Below, one piece after another: positions 10,547 through 19,155 of a DNA stretch of 64,000 nucleotides (within the stretch, counting starts at the first letter, position 1; each line of letters starts with the position of its first letter). The position numbers and the translations under genes are program-made. Source of the stretch: Pseudomonas mucoides (GTDB lineage: Bacteria; Pseudomonadota; Gammaproteobacteria; Pseudomonadales; Pseudomonadaceae); contig NZ_JACOPW010000001.1 in NCBI RefSeq assembly GCF_015461845.1, positions 1,376,757 through 1,440,756 on the forward strand, in the 5' to 3' direction. The notes beneath the pieces are model-generated. The model was not told where the DNA came from, did no database searches, and worked only from the letters and a program-made list of their open reading frames with translations.

Positions 10547-10575
10547 GGGCTTAGGCATAAGAAAAAGTTGATCCC

Positions 10576-11490
10576 ATGAATCTGAAGTTTCTCGAGACCT
10601 TTGTCTGGGTCGCTCGACTCAAGAGTTTTCGCCTGACCGCCGACAAGCTCTTCACCACCCAGGCCTCGATATCCAGCCGCATCGCCGTGCTCGAAAGCGA
10701 GCTGGGGGTGAAACTGTTTTTGCGCGATTCACGCGGCGTCAGCCTGACGCCCGAAGGCCTGAAAGTGCTCGACTATGCCGAGCAGATGATGGACACCATG
10801 CAGGCACTCAAACAGTCGATCGAGACCCGTTCGAGCAAGGTTGGAAGGGTGCGGATCGGCGTCATGGACACGGTGATCCACACCTGGCTGAGCCCGCTGG
10901 TGGCGCAGATGACGGACCTCTATCCGTTGGTGGAAATCGAACTGGTGGCCGATACGTCGCTCAACCTCTGCGATCAGCTGCAAAAAGGGTTTCTCGACCT
11001 GATCCTGCAAACCGACCTGATGCGCCAGGAAAGCGTGCGCAGCCTGGAGCTGGCCAGCCATCCCATGGGCTGGATTGCGGCGAGCAATTCTCTCTACAAC
11101 CGCGAGTACTCCGGCATTGCCGATCTGGCGCGCGAGCGGATCATTACCTACTCGAAAAACTCCCATCCGCATCAAGAGGTGCTCGCCCTGATGCAGGCCA
11201 ATGGCGTGATGACGCCACGCCTGAACTGCGTGAACTCGGTGTCGGCGATCACCCGGTTGTTGCGCGATGGTTTCGGCATTGGCGCGCTACCGCCGGTGTT
11301 GGTGGCCGAGGAGCTGGCGCGCGGGGAACTGACCCTGCTGCCCATCGGTCAACGACCACCGGATTTGCAGGTGGTGGTGTCGTGGCGCACGGGTGTTGAA
11401 TGGGTCGAGGAGATTGTGGCGTTGTGTCAGCAGGTGCTGGAACGGTATGCGCAGGAGATGGGTGAGGATTACATCGTTCTTGCTGACTGA
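10576..11490 (+). CDS. LysR-family transcriptional regulator of the pxp operon (putative)
   Basis: 304 residues. The winged helix-turn-helix occupies about 1-60 (LETFVWVARLKSFRLTA, then TTQASISSRI as recognition helix), followed by a periplasmic-binding-type effector domain. Divergent from the 5-oxoproline operon, the usual arrangement for a LysR activator of its neighbours. The effector may be 5-oxoproline, which is inference. A hairpin directly after the stop may terminate it. Confidence 0.88.
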   Translation: MNLKFLETFVWVARLKSFRLTADKLFTTQASISSRIAVLESELGVKLFLRDSRGVSLTPEGLKVLDYAEQMMDTMQALKQSIETRSSKVGRVRIGVMDTVIHTWLSPLVAQMTDLYPLVEIELVADTSLNLCDQLQKGFLDLILQTDLMRQESVRSLELASHPMGWIAASNSLYNREYSGIADLARERIITYSKNSHPHQEVLALMQANGVMTPRLNCVNSVSAITRLLRDGFGIGALPPVLVAEELARGELTLLPIGQRPPDLQVVVSWRTGVEWVEEIVALCQQVLERYAQEMGEDYIVLAD

Positions 11491-11495
11491 ACCCT

Positions 11496-11530
11496 TGTAG
11501 CAGCTGCCGAGGCACGAGGCAGCTGTTACA
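11496..11530 (+). terminator. Hairpin after the LysR gene
   Basis: tgtagcagctgcc pairs with ggcagctgttaca (one mismatch) around a 9-base loop, six bases after the LysR stop. The U-run is poor, so it may be a REP-like 3' stabiliser rather than a strict terminator. Confidence 0.5.
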
Positions 11531-11549
11531 CAGATCTGCGCTTTGGTTA

Positions 11550-12092
11550 TTAGAGGCCGCGCACATCCCGGTCTTCGATCGGCCGGCTCTGGCGCAGGCG
11601 TTTGCCGCCCAGCACCACCCAGTCGATCAAGCGGAACAGGCATTCGATCCCGAACGACAGCAGCAATGCGCCGCTCATGCCCCAGATCATCGCTTCCGGG
11701 GTCAGCAGGATCTGGTAGCTGTAACCATTCCAGGTTTCCTTGCGGATATCCGGGTCAGCAGCCAGTACCACTTGCAGGAAGCGGATGTACCACGGGCCTT
11801 GCATCGCCTGGAATTGCTTGTCCAACGCCAGTTGGCGGGTCAGCAAGTTGCTCAGACTGTCGGCATCGCTGCGAAAGATCGGGTCTTCGCTGGCGCGGTA
11901 ATGGGCGACCAGCGCCTGCATGTCGCCCTTGAAGAACTCGTTGGCCGTGCCCTGGAAACCGCTCAAACCGGTCTGCGCCTCAATCAGGTGCGCCTCGACC
12001 CGCTTGGCGTAATCATTGATAAAACCCGGCACCTGGACACCAATCAACAGGCCCGCCGCAAACAACACCAGCCGTAGGTAACTGAGCAACAT
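11550..12092 (-). CDS. DUF2937-family membrane protein
   Basis: 180 residues with an N-terminal membrane helix (about 4-22), a long helical middle part and a C-terminal hydrophobic stretch (about 133-160). This matches DUF2937 proteins, whose function is unknown. It starts 12 bases after the stop of the glutamine amidotransferase gene, with a ribosome site AAGGAT, so the two are probably co-transcribed. No catalytic motif is visible. Confidence 0.65.
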   Translation of the reverse strand: MLLSYLRLVLFAAGLLIGVQVPGFINDYAKRVEAHLIEAQTGLSGFQGTANEFFKGDMQALVAHYRASEDPIFRSDADSLSNLLTRQLALDKQFQAMQGPWYIRFLQVVLAADPDIRKETWNGYSYQILLTPEAMIWGMSGALLLSFGIECLFRLIDWVVLGGKRLRQSRPIEDRDVRGL

Positions 12093-12104
12093 CGGGGGAG
12101 ATCC

Positions 12105-12881
12105 TTATTCGGTCTTGCCCTGGCTGACGCATTCGCCGCGTCGCCAGAGGCTCCATTGGCCCGGTTCGTAACGGGTCCAGGTTTCGTTTTCGGTCAGGGG
12201 TTCAGTCGCGATCACCGTCACCACGTCGTTGGGCGTGGTTTCGGCCTGGAAGTCGACGATCACATCGACATCCTTCAATCGTGCCGGGCCGAATGGCGCC
12301 CGACGGGTGATTTGGGCCAATTTGGTCGAGCAATAACAGAACAGCCAGTCACCGTCGCTGAGCAGGCAGTTGAACACGCCTTTGCTACGGTATTCGGCGC
12401 AGGCCGCCACCAGGTCTGGCAGCAGCCGTTCAATCTCGACCGGCTCCGGGAACGCGGCGCGCACGCGGTTGAGCAGATCGCAGAACGCCGCCTCGCTGTC
12501 GGTGTCGCCGACGGGACGGTAGAAACTGGCGGTCGGTTGAAAGTCCGCGAGCTGGCCATTGTGGGCGAAACACCAGTTGCGCCCCCACAGCTCGCGCACG
12601 AACGGGTGGGTATTGGACAGGCAGACCTTGCCGACATTGGCCTGGCGGATGTGCCCGATCACCACTTCACTTTTGATCGGATAGCGCTGCACCAGGTTCG
12701 CGACTTCCGACTCGCAACTGGCGGCCGGGTCCTGAAACAGACGCAGGCCACGGCCCTCGTAGAAAGCGATCCCCCAGCCATCACGGTGCGGACCGGTACG
12801 GCCGCCGCGCTGCATCAGCCCGGTGAAACTGAACACGATATCGGTCGGCACATTGGCGCTCATGCCCAATAACTCACACAT
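12105..12881 (-). CDS. Class II glutamine amidotransferase (YafJ-like)
   Basis: 258 residues. The N-terminal nucleophile is Cys2 (MCELLGMS), and the Ntn-hydrolase motifs [14 protein letters not shown] (about 25-38), HIRQAN and CFAHNGQL are present. Only the glutaminase domain is seen; there is no synthetase domain, as in the YafJ group, so the acceptor reaction is unknown. Middle gene of a likely three-gene operon (12915-13412, this gene, 11550-12092). Confidence 0.85.
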   Translation of the reverse strand: MCELLGMSANVPTDIVFSFTGLMQRGGRTGPHRDGWGIAFYEGRGLRLFQDPAASCESEVANLVQRYPIKSEVVIGHIRQANVGKVCLSNTHPFVRELWGRNWCFAHNGQLADFQPTASFYRPVGDTDSEAAFCDLLNRVRAAFPEPVEIERLLPDLVAACAEYRSKGVFNCLLSDGDWLFCYCSTKLAQITRRAPFGPARLKDVDVIVDFQAETTPNDVVTVIATEPLTENETWTRYEPGQWSLWRRGECVSQGKTE

Positions 12882-12914
12882 GCTCGGATTCTCGATGAAA
12901 AGGCAGGGGCAAGG

Positions 12915-13412
12915 TTATAAACGCGGCTCGACGCGCAATCGCTGCGGATTGCTCGGCACCGGTGGGCGACCATAACGATCATCGCCGGCACCGCCGAAGG
13001 GATGATCATCGTCCGGGTCTTCGGCTTTGGCCGCGGCCTTGGCGGCGGCGGCCTGTTCCTTGCGAGCGTTGGAAGCGCGCTCGATGGGGAAGCGGATCGC
13101 CACCATGACCAGGTAAAGGCCGAAGGCGATCATGCCGTACATCAACAGATCGGAAATCGCTCGCCAGGCGTTGTTGCCAACCTTGAACAACAGGTCGAGC
13201 GCCGTGATGGCGATAGCCGGCGCGACTTTATCTTTCACTGGATCGATGATGGTCGGGCTGAATAGCAAGACAGCCACCAGCAGCCGCAGCGGCTCGCGCA
13301 GCCAGCGCCACATCCAGCGGGTCAAGCGCATCCACACCAACAGGCAGCCAAAAGCGGCAAAGGCGTAGCAGCCCCAAGCGATCAGATAGTCGTTCTCGGT
13401 CATGGTGTCCAT
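12915..13412 (-). CDS. Small inner-membrane protein of unknown function
   Basis: 165 residues (162 if the second methionine, MTENDYL, is the true start). About four hydrophobic stretches occur within residues 10-110, followed by a charged, alanine-rich tail (QAAAAKAAAKAEDPDDD) that should lie in the cytoplasm. I do not recognise a family. First gene of the small operon with the amidotransferase, 33 bases apart. Confidence 0.65.
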   Translation of the reverse strand: MDTMTENDYLIAWGCYAFAAFGCLLVWMRLTRWMWRWLREPLRLLVAVLLFSPTIIDPVKDKVAPAIAITALDLLFKVGNNAWRAISDLLMYGMIAFGLYLVMVAIRFPIERASNARKEQAAAAKAAAKAEDPDDDHPFGGAGDDRYGRPPVPSNPQRLRVEPRL

Positions 13413-13496
13413 GGCAAGGCAGGCAAAGAGGCGCTTATAGTAACGACTTTTCGCAGATCAGGCTTGCCCCAATACCAGCCGGTCAAGACACCCAAC

Positions 13497-13588
13497 CTGT
13501 GGGAGCGAGCTTGCTCGCGATAGCGGTGTGTCGTTCAACACTGATGTTGAATGTAATGGCCTCATCGCGAGCAAGCTCGCTTCCACAG
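13497..13588. repeat. REPIN
   Basis: REP palindromes gggagcgagcttgctcgcgat (left) and atcgcgagcaagctcgctt (right) in opposite orientation enclose a second inverted repeat, gttcaaca-ctga-tgttgaa. It lies in the upstream region of ptrB. Confidence 0.9.
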
Positions 13589-13659
13589 GTTTTGCACTGA
13601 GTCCAGAGCTGACTGTGGTCTGCAACGCCCCTATTTCTTACATTGCACGAGAGCCATCC

Positions 13660-15714
13660 ATGCCCTTATCCGCCAACGTTTCCGCTGCTCCGATTGCCCG
13701 CAAGGCCGAGGGCGATGACCCGTATGCCTGGCTGCAGGAGCGCGACACCGATGCGGTGCTCGACTACCTCAAGGCTGAAAACAGCTATCAAGAGGCGTTG
13801 ACCGCCGATCAGGCCGGCCTGCGCGAAACCCTGTTCGAAGAGATCAAGGGCCGGATTCTCGAAACCGACCTGTCGCTGCCCTCCCCTTGGGGCCCGTACC
13901 TGTATTACACGCGGACCACCGCCGGTGACGAATATGCCCGGCACTACCGCTGTCCACGCCCGGCTGATGACAGCCTGCAACTCGACGAAAGCCAGGAACA
14001 GTTGCTGCTGGACCCGAACGAACTGGCCAACGGCGGCTTCTTTTCCCTGGGCGCGTTCAGCATCAGCCCGGACCACCAACGCCTGGCCTACAGCATCGAC
14101 TCCACGGGCGATGAGATTTACACGCTGTTCGTGAAGGAACTGTCCGACGGTCGAGTCAGCGAGCTGGAGTTCCAGGATTGTGACGGCAGCATGACCTGGG
14201 CCAATGACAGCCTGACCCTGTTTTTCGGCGAACTGGACGACACCCATCGCCCGCACAAACTGTTCCGCTATCGACTGGACGGTACAGCCGCCGAAGAAGT
14301 GTTCCATGAAACGGACGGACGCTTCTTCCTGCATTGCTACCGCTCCAGCTCCGAACTGCAACTGCTGCTGTCCCTGGGCAGCAAGACCACCAGTGAGGTC
14401 TGGGCGCTAGACGCCGCCCTGCCGCATCAGGCCTTCACCTGCCTGGCGCCACGGGTCGAGGACCATGAATACGACGTCGACCACGGCGCCCTCGACGGCC
14501 AATGGGCCTGGTTCATTCGCACCAACCGCGACGGCATCAACTTTGCCCTGTACAGCGCGGTCGATACCGGCGTGGCGCCGACCGAAGCCGACTGGCAGAA
14601 CCTGATCCCCCACAGCGACAGCGTGATGATCGAAGGCATGAGCCTGAACACCGGCGCCATGACCCTGAGCCTGCGTGAAGGTGGCTTGCCGATCATTGAA
14701 GTCCACCCACAAGGCCTGACGCCTTATCGCGTGCAATTGCCGGACGCGGCCTACAGCCTGCATGTCCAGAACAGTCTGGAGTTCGTCAGCGACAGGATCC
14801 GTCTGCGCTACGAAGCCCTGAACCGTCCGGCGCAAATCCGTCAGCTGGAACTGAACAACGGTGAGCAGAAAGTGCTCAAGGAAACCCCGGTGCTCGGCCC
14901 GTTCGACGCCGATGCCTACGTCAGCCAGCGCCTGTGGGCCACCGCGCCGGACGGGACACAAGTGCCGATCAGCCTGGTGGTCAAACGCGAGCACCAGGGC
15001 CAACCCGTGCCGCTGTATCTCTACGGCTACGGCGCCTACGGCGAAAGCCTCGACCCGTGGTTCTCCCACGCCCGCCTGAGCCTGCTGGATCGCGGCATGG
15101 CCTTCGCCATCGCGCATGTGCGCGGCGGTGGTGAATTGGGCGAGGCGTGGTATCGCGCCGGCAAGCAGGAGCACAAGCACAACACCTTCAGCGACTTCAT
15201 TGCCTGTGCTGAGCATTTGATCGCCAACGGCTTCACCACCGCGCCGCAACTGGCGATCAGCGGCGGCAGTGCCGGTGGCTTGCTGATTGGCGCTGTGCTC
15301 AATCAGCGCCCGGAATTGTTCGGCGCGGCGATTGCCGAAGTGCCGTTCGTCGACGTGCTCAACACCATGCTCGACCCAGACCTGCCGCTGACCGTCACGG
15401 AATACGACGAATGGGGCAATCCGCAAGAGCCGGACGTTTATGATCGGATCAAGACCTACGCCCCCTACGAAAACGTCACCGCGCAAGCCTATCCGGCGAC
15501 CCTGGTGATCGCCGGCTACAACGACAGCCGTGTGCAGTACTGGGAAGCGGCCAAGTGGGTAGCGAAATTGCGCGCGACCAAAACCGACAGCAATACCCTT
15601 CTGCTCAAGACCGAACTGGGTGCCGGGCATGGCGGGATGAGCGGTCGATATCAGGGATTGCGTGACGTAGCGCTCGAATACGCATTTTTGTTCAAGGTTT
15701 TGGGCATGGCCTGA
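13660..15714 (+). CDS. ptrB: Oligopeptidase B / prolyl oligopeptidase family (S9) peptidase
   Basis: 684 residues. The N-terminal part (about 10-410) is a beta-propeller and the C-terminal part an alpha/beta hydrolase. The serine is in GGSAGG, the aspartate in YNDSRV, and the histidine in GAGHGG. The acidic pocket and length suit oligopeptidase B, which cuts short peptides after basic residues in the cytoplasm. The upstream in-frame start at 13528 would read through the REPIN, so ATG 13660, just before PLSANV, is preferred. Confidence 0.88.
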   Translation: MPLSANVSAAPIARKAEGDDPYAWLQERDTDAVLDYLKAENSYQEALTADQAGLRETLFEEIKGRILETDLSLPSPWGPYLYYTRTTAGDEYARHYRCPRPADDSLQLDESQEQLLLDPNELANGGFFSLGAFSISPDHQRLAYSIDSTGDEIYTLFVKELSDGRVSELEFQDCDGSMTWANDSLTLFFGELDDTHRPHKLFRYRLDGTAAEEVFHETDGRFFLHCYRSSSELQLLLSLGSKTTSEVWALDAALPHQAFTCLAPRVEDHEYDVDHGALDGQWAWFIRTNRDGINFALYSAVDTGVAPTEADWQNLIPHSDSVMIEGMSLNTGAMTLSLREGGLPIIEVHPQGLTPYRVQLPDAAYSLHVQNSLEFVSDRIRLRYEALNRPAQIRQLELNNGEQKVLKETPVLGPFDADAYVSQRLWATAPDGTQVPISLVVKREHQGQPVPLYLYGYGAYGESLDPWFSHARLSLLDRGMAFAIAHVRGGGELGEAWYRAGKQEHKHNTFSDFIACAEHLIANGFTTAPQLAISGGSAGGLLIGAVLNQRPELFGAAIAEVPFVDVLNTMLDPDLPLTVTEYDEWGNPQEPDVYDRIKTYAPYENVTAQAYPATLVIAGYNDSRVQYWEAAKWVAKLRATKTDSNTLLLKTELGAGHGGMSGRYQGLRDVALEYAFLFKVLGMA

Positions 15715-15721
15715 GGAACTT

Positions 15722-15758
15722 GGCCCGGTGTGCCGGTCTTAAGACCAGCCCCCGGGCC
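15722..15758 (+). terminator. Nested hairpin after ptrB
   Basis: Outer arms ggcccgg/ccgggcc (15722-15728, 15752-15758) enclose an inner palindrome ggtcttaagacc (15735-15746). It starts eight bases after the ptrB stop. No clear U-run follows. Confidence 0.45.
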
Positions 15759-15775
15759 CGGTACAACACCTATCT

Positions 15776-15887
15776 CCTGTAGGAGCCGGCGGTGCGACGA
15801 TTCGACCTGCCCGCGATTGGGGCATCACATTCAATATTGATGTTGAATTTGATGGCCTCATCGCGAGCAAGCTCGGCTCCTACAGGG
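15776..15887. repeat. REPIN with a diverged left arm
   Basis: The right REP (atcgcgagcaagctcggctcctacag) is normal. The left REP (tgtaggagccggcggtgcg...) carries changes that break its core palindrome. The internal inverted repeat ttcaatattgatgttgaat resembles that of the element at 13497. Confidence 0.75.
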
Positions 15888-15946
15888 ATTAGTGGAGAGC
15901 TCAGGACCTTGACCAGCAACAGACACAAGAAAAAGACCGTGACGAC

Positions 15947-16420
15947 ATGTCAGAACCGACCTTACTGAACAACGAAATTCGCGATTGGCTGATGGACTGC
16001 GGCCTGTTCGACCAATTGCTGCCCGCCGACTTCGCGGCGGCCTCGGGTTACTTCAGCATCAGCACCGTGGCGCAGGGCGAGGAGATTTTCCACGAGGGCG
16101 ATGCCGGCAGTTTCATGTGCATCATTCACACCGGCCAGGTGGCGGTGCAAAAAACCAACGGTGACGGGCAGCTGGTAACCATGGCCACATTGCGCAGCGG
16201 CCGCTCGTTCGGCGAGATGGCCGTGCTGGATGGCGAACGACGCTCAGCCAGCTGCGTGGCCGCCAGCAACTGTCAGTTGCTGAACCTGGGCAAGGACTCG
16301 CTGGAAAAGATGATCAACGACGCGCCGAAAATCGCCGCCAAGATCATTCGCGCCCTCGCCGTCTCCCTTTCCAAACGCTTGCGCATGGCCGACGGGCAAC
16401 TGCTTGAGCAGCAGGTTTAA
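15947..16420 (+). CDS. Cyclic nucleotide-binding domain protein without DNA-binding domain
   Basis: 157 residues consisting of one cNMP-binding beta-roll. The phosphate-binding cassette region reads RSFGEMAVLDGERRSAS (about 86-102), close to the consensus FGELALL...RAA. There is no helix-turn-helix, so it is not a Crp-type regulator by itself; it may pass the signal to a partner. It stands alone. Its stop overlaps the stop of the convergent gene at 16417 by four bases. Confidence 0.8.
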   Translation: MSEPTLLNNEIRDWLMDCGLFDQLLPADFAAASGYFSISTVAQGEEIFHEGDAGSFMCIIHTGQVAVQKTNGDGQLVTMATLRSGRSFGEMAVLDGERRSASCVAASNCQLLNLGKDSLEKMINDAPKIAAKIIRALAVSLSKRLRMADGQLLEQQV

Positions 16421-16707
16421 CCGCCCGGCGATTTGGCTTTCGACGGGTTTTGCTCGATCCTCGGCACGGGCTGGTCTTTAGTCGGCGGGCTGGGCATTTC
16501 AATCGGCACCAACGGCGGACCACCACTGCCCGGCCCGGCTTTTGGCAAGGACGGCGCAGTGATTTGCGGGTACGGGGTCGGTGTCGCGGTGCCGGGCGAA
16601 CCGGGCATGGGCGCGGGGCTGACAGGGATGGATTGCAGCGTTTGCGCCTGCACAGCAGTAATCGAGAGCGCGGCCAGAGCAATGGCCGTTAGAATAGTGC
16701 GCTTCAT
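16417..16707 (-). CDS. Small secreted proline-rich protein
   Basis: 96 residues with a clear signal peptide (MKRTILTAIALAALSITAVQA, cleavage after AQA-like sites near 21). The mature part is about one-quarter proline and rich in glycine, serine and lysine, with no predicted fold. ATG 16707 has GGAG at a good distance; the in-frame upstream start is unlikely because it would bury the signal peptide. I do not recognise a family; it is probably a periplasmic or envelope protein. Confidence 0.65.
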   Translation of the reverse strand: MKRTILTAIALAALSITAVQAQTLQSIPVSPAPMPGSPGTATPTPYPQITAPSLPKAGPGSGGPPLVPIEMPSPPTKDQPVPRIEQNPSKAKSPGG

Positions 16708-16802
16708 CAATGGCTCCGTTGGCCTTGTGGTCACTTTCAGGCTACTCCCAACGGCGTCCGTTTGCCCTCACCGTTTATGCCAATCCTTCTCAAGAGAGCC
16801 CC

Positions 16803-17489
16803 ATGAAACGTTTCGTTCTGCTCGACACTGCCCCTATCCCTGAAAACGGCGGTGCCCTGTGCCTGTTCGAATACGGTGAGGATTTCGTCATCAAGATCCA
16901 GGGTGGCGACGGCGGGCAACTGATGAACACCCGCATGCACGGCTCCGAAGATGCGTTGGCCGAGATTCCGTGTCGCAAAGTCGCCGGCCGGCCAAATTCT
17001 CGCGTGCTGATCGGCGGTCTGGGCATGGGCTTTACCCTCGCCTCGGCGCTCAAGCATTTGGGCAAGACGGCCGAAGTGGTGGTCGCCGAGCTGGTGCCGG
17101 GTGTGGTGGAGTGGAACCGAGGTCCACTGGGCGAGAAGGCCGGCAACCCGTTGCTCGACCCGCGCACCGTGATCCGCATGGAAGACGTGGCCAAGGTATT
17201 GCAAGCCGAGCCGCAAGGCTTCGACGCGATCATGCTCGACGTCGACAACGGCCCCGAAGGCCTGACCCAACGAGCCAATAGCTGGCTCTATTCCGCCGGT
17301 GGCCTGAGTGCCTGCGCCAAGGCCCTGCGGCCCAAAGGCGTTCTGGCGGTGTGGTCGGCCAGCGCCGACAAGCAGTTTTCCGACAAATTGAAGAAGGCCG
17401 GTTTCAAGGCCGAGGAAGTCCAGGTCTTTGCCCATGGCAACAAGGGCACGCGTCACACCATCTGGATTGCCGAGAAGCTCAAGGGCTGA
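16803..17489 (+). CDS. Spermidine synthase-like methyltransferase-fold protein
   Basis: 228 residues with the Rossmann fold of the spermidine synthase family. The glycine-rich loop is LIGGLGMGFTL (about 72-82), followed by VAELVPGVVEW where the cofactor ribose-binding acid is expected, and MLDVDNGPE. It lacks the N-terminal beta-hairpin length and the GGGDG signature of true spermidine synthases, so aminopropyl transfer is doubtful. The start at 16803 fits the conserved beginning MKRFVLLD. Single gene. Confidence 0.7.
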   Translation: MKRFVLLDTAPIPENGGALCLFEYGEDFVIKIQGGDGGQLMNTRMHGSEDALAEIPCRKVAGRPNSRVLIGGLGMGFTLASALKHLGKTAEVVVAELVPGVVEWNRGPLGEKAGNPLLDPRTVIRMEDVAKVLQAEPQGFDAIMLDVDNGPEGLTQRANSWLYSAGGLSACAKALRPKGVLAVWSASADKQFSDKLKKAGFKAEEVQVFAHGNKGTRHTIWIAEKLKG

Positions 17490-17539
17490 GCTAAACTCAC
17501 GTCATAACCGTCATTAGTCTTTTTTACAAAGGTGAACCC

Positions 17540-17911
17540 ATGAGTTCGTCCACCCCGACCAATACTTCGAAGCTGGACCGCATCCTCGCCGACAACCAGC
17601 GCGACAAGGAAATGGGCTACCGCGACAAGGCCCTGAAGATGTACCCGCATGTGTGCGGCCGCTGCGCCCGTGAGTTTTCCGGCAAGCGCCTGAGCGAACT
17701 GACCGTGCACCACCGCGACCACAACCACGACAACAACCCGCAAGACGGCTCGAACTGGGAACTGTTGTGCCTGTACTGCCACGACAATGAACACTCGCGA
17801 TATACCGACCAGCAGTATTTCGGCGAAGGCTCGCTGAGCACGCCGAAAATCGCCAAGGCAACGCATAACCCGTTTGCGGCGTTGGCTGGGTTGATGAAAA
17901 AAGAAGACTGA
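17540..17911 (+). CDS. yajD: HNH nuclease family protein YajD
   Basis: 123 residues. A CGRC pair (about 39-42) and a LLCLYCHDNEH segment provide the zinc ligands, and HHRDHNHDNNP gives the HNH catalytic core. YajD is a stand-alone HNH protein found across gamma-proteobacteria; its biological target is unknown. It has its own ribosome site, and the large palindromic repeat at 17931 follows. Confidence 0.85.
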   Translation: MSSSTPTNTSKLDRILADNQRDKEMGYRDKALKMYPHVCGRCAREFSGKRLSELTVHHRDHNHDNNPQDGSNWELLCLYCHDNEHSRYTDQQYFGEGSLSTPKIAKATHNPFAALAGLMKKED

Positions 17912-17930
17912 AGTCGACTGACCCCATGCC

Positions 17931-18043
17931 TGATCATTCCCACGCACTGCGTGGGAATGCAGCCCGGGACGCTCTGCGTCCCATCTAGAGCCGAACGCAG
18001 AGCGTCCGTTGAGGCATTGCCACGCGGAGCGTGGGAATGATCA
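17931..18043. repeat. Compound palindromic repeat, non-REP family
   Basis: Outer arms tgatcattcccacgc and gcgtgggaatgatca pair across the element. Each end also forms its own hairpin (cattcccacgc/gcgtgggaatg). A central gggacgc-tct-gcgtccc hairpin (17966-17982) and a diverged mirror copy gcagagcgtcc lie inside. It is unrelated in sequence to the REPINs. Confidence 0.85.
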
Positions 18044-18068
18044 CTGAACACCCCTTCCCCAATCCCCG

Positions 18069-18074
18069 TATAAT
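18069..18074 (+). promoter_or_regulatory. TATAAT -10 element before the SPOUT gene
   Basis: A perfect TATAAT lies 31 bases before the GTG start. No good -35 is visible because the preceding bases belong to the end of the palindromic repeat, which may therefore influence this promoter. Confidence 0.4.
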
Positions 18075-18104
18075 CGCCGTTTTTTCCCCGAAGGCACCCC
18101 GCTC

Positions 18105-18575
18105 GTGGCAGATAAACGGTACAGCTGCATTGGTTTGTATAACCCCAAATCACCGGAAAACGTCGGTTCGGTCATGCGTGCCGCCGGCTGCTATGGCGTG
18201 GCGTCCGTGTTCTACACCGGCAAACGTTATGAACGCGCCGCCGACTTCGTGACCGACACCAAGCGCGTCCACTACGACATCCCGCTGATCGGCATCGACG
18301 ACCTGAAAAAAATCCTGCCGCTGGGCTGCGTGCCGGTGGCCGTGGAACTGGTCGAAGGTGCGCGCTCCCTGCCGGAATACACCCACCCCGATCGCGCCCT
18401 CTACATCTTCGGCCCGGAAGACGGCTCGCTGGATAAAGAGATTCGCGACTGGTGCGAAGACGTGGTCTACATCCCGACCACCGGTTGCATGAACCTGGCG
18501 GCCACCGTCAACGTCGTGCTTTACGACCGCATGTCCAAAGGGCTCAACACCCGTTCCGGGGCGAAATTTCGCTGA
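18105..18575 (+). CDS. SPOUT (TrmH-like) RNA 2'-O-methyltransferase
   Basis: 156 residues, a single SPOUT domain. The three family motifs are PENVGSVMRAA (about 17-27), FGPEDGSL (about 104-111) and the C-terminal knot MNLAATVNVVLYDR (about 128-141). Such enzymes put a 2'-O-methyl on tRNA or rRNA using SAM; the target base is not evident. It lacks the N-terminal substrate domain of the larger SpoU proteins. It begins with GTG at 18105, where the family's N-terminus is expected. Confidence 0.85.
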   Translation: MADKRYSCIGLYNPKSPENVGSVMRAAGCYGVASVFYTGKRYERAADFVTDTKRVHYDIPLIGIDDLKKILPLGCVPVAVELVEGARSLPEYTHPDRALYIFGPEDGSLDKEIRDWCEDVVYIPTTGCMNLAATVNVVLYDRMSKGLNTRSGAKFR

Positions 18576-18666
18576 TTCGACGCACATCCGATGGAACAAG
18601 CCGCCCGCCTCGGCAGTCAGCTTAACTATCCACGACGACGCAGCCCTTCCTGCCAGGAGAAAGATC

Positions 18667-19044
18667 ATGAGCGAACTCAAACGCGTAGAACGCATTGAAT
18701 CCACCCCGTTCCAGAGCCATTCCGAGCACAACGTTTACGGTTGGGAGCGCGCAGGCTCCGTGGCCGGTGGCGTAGTGATGATGGGCAAGGGCCTGCGTCG
18801 CGGCGGGATTTTCGGCTTGATTCAAGTGGCGATCGGCGGTGTGGTACTGGCCCGCGGGATCACCGGGCACAGTTCGGTCAAAAGCATGATCGAGAAGAGC
18901 CGCCAGGACATGGACAACGTGCGGGCGAAAATTGAGCGGGCCGGGGAAGAATTGCGCACGTTGAAGGCAAATGCCGAGGCGGCGACCAAGACGGCTACGG
19001 TGACGGGGAATGATTCGTTGAAGTCGCCGAAGACAGGGGTTTGA
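18667..19044 (+). CDS. DUF2892-like small membrane protein
   Basis: 125 residues. A region NVYGWERAGSVAGGVVMMGKG, rich in glycine and with one or two membrane helices (about 30-62), resembles the DUF2892/YgaP transmembrane unit. A charged helical tail (about 70-105, KSRQDMDNVRAKIERAGEE) may form a coiled coil. A GGAGAAAG ribosome site precedes the ATG. Function unknown. Confidence 0.65.
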   Translation: MSELKRVERIESTPFQSHSEHNVYGWERAGSVAGGVVMMGKGLRRGGIFGLIQVAIGGVVLARGITGHSSVKSMIEKSRQDMDNVRAKIERAGEELRTLKANAEAATKTATVTGNDSLKSPKTGV

Positions 19045-19072
19045 TCCAGAAAAAGTATTGAGGCTTAGGGCC

Positions 19073-19149
19073 TCATCGCGAGCAGGCTCACGCCTACAGT
19101 TGATTTGTGGTGTACACAAAATCCTGTAGGAGTGAGCCTGCTCGCGATG
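19073..19149. repeat. REPIN
   Basis: Opposed REP palindromes (catcgcgagcaggctcac and gtgagcctgctcgcgatg) enclose a short spacer with gtgtacac. It lies between the convergent DUF2892-like and M61-like genes. Confidence 0.85.
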
Positions 19150-19155
19150 GCGGTA

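Noticed and set aside
13528..13659. In-frame N-terminal extension of ptrB
   Set aside because: It would translate the right half of a REPIN; the conserved protein starts at 13660.
15947..16420. Crp/Fnr-type transcription factor
   Set aside because: The protein ends after the cyclic nucleotide-binding domain; no helix-turn-helix is present.
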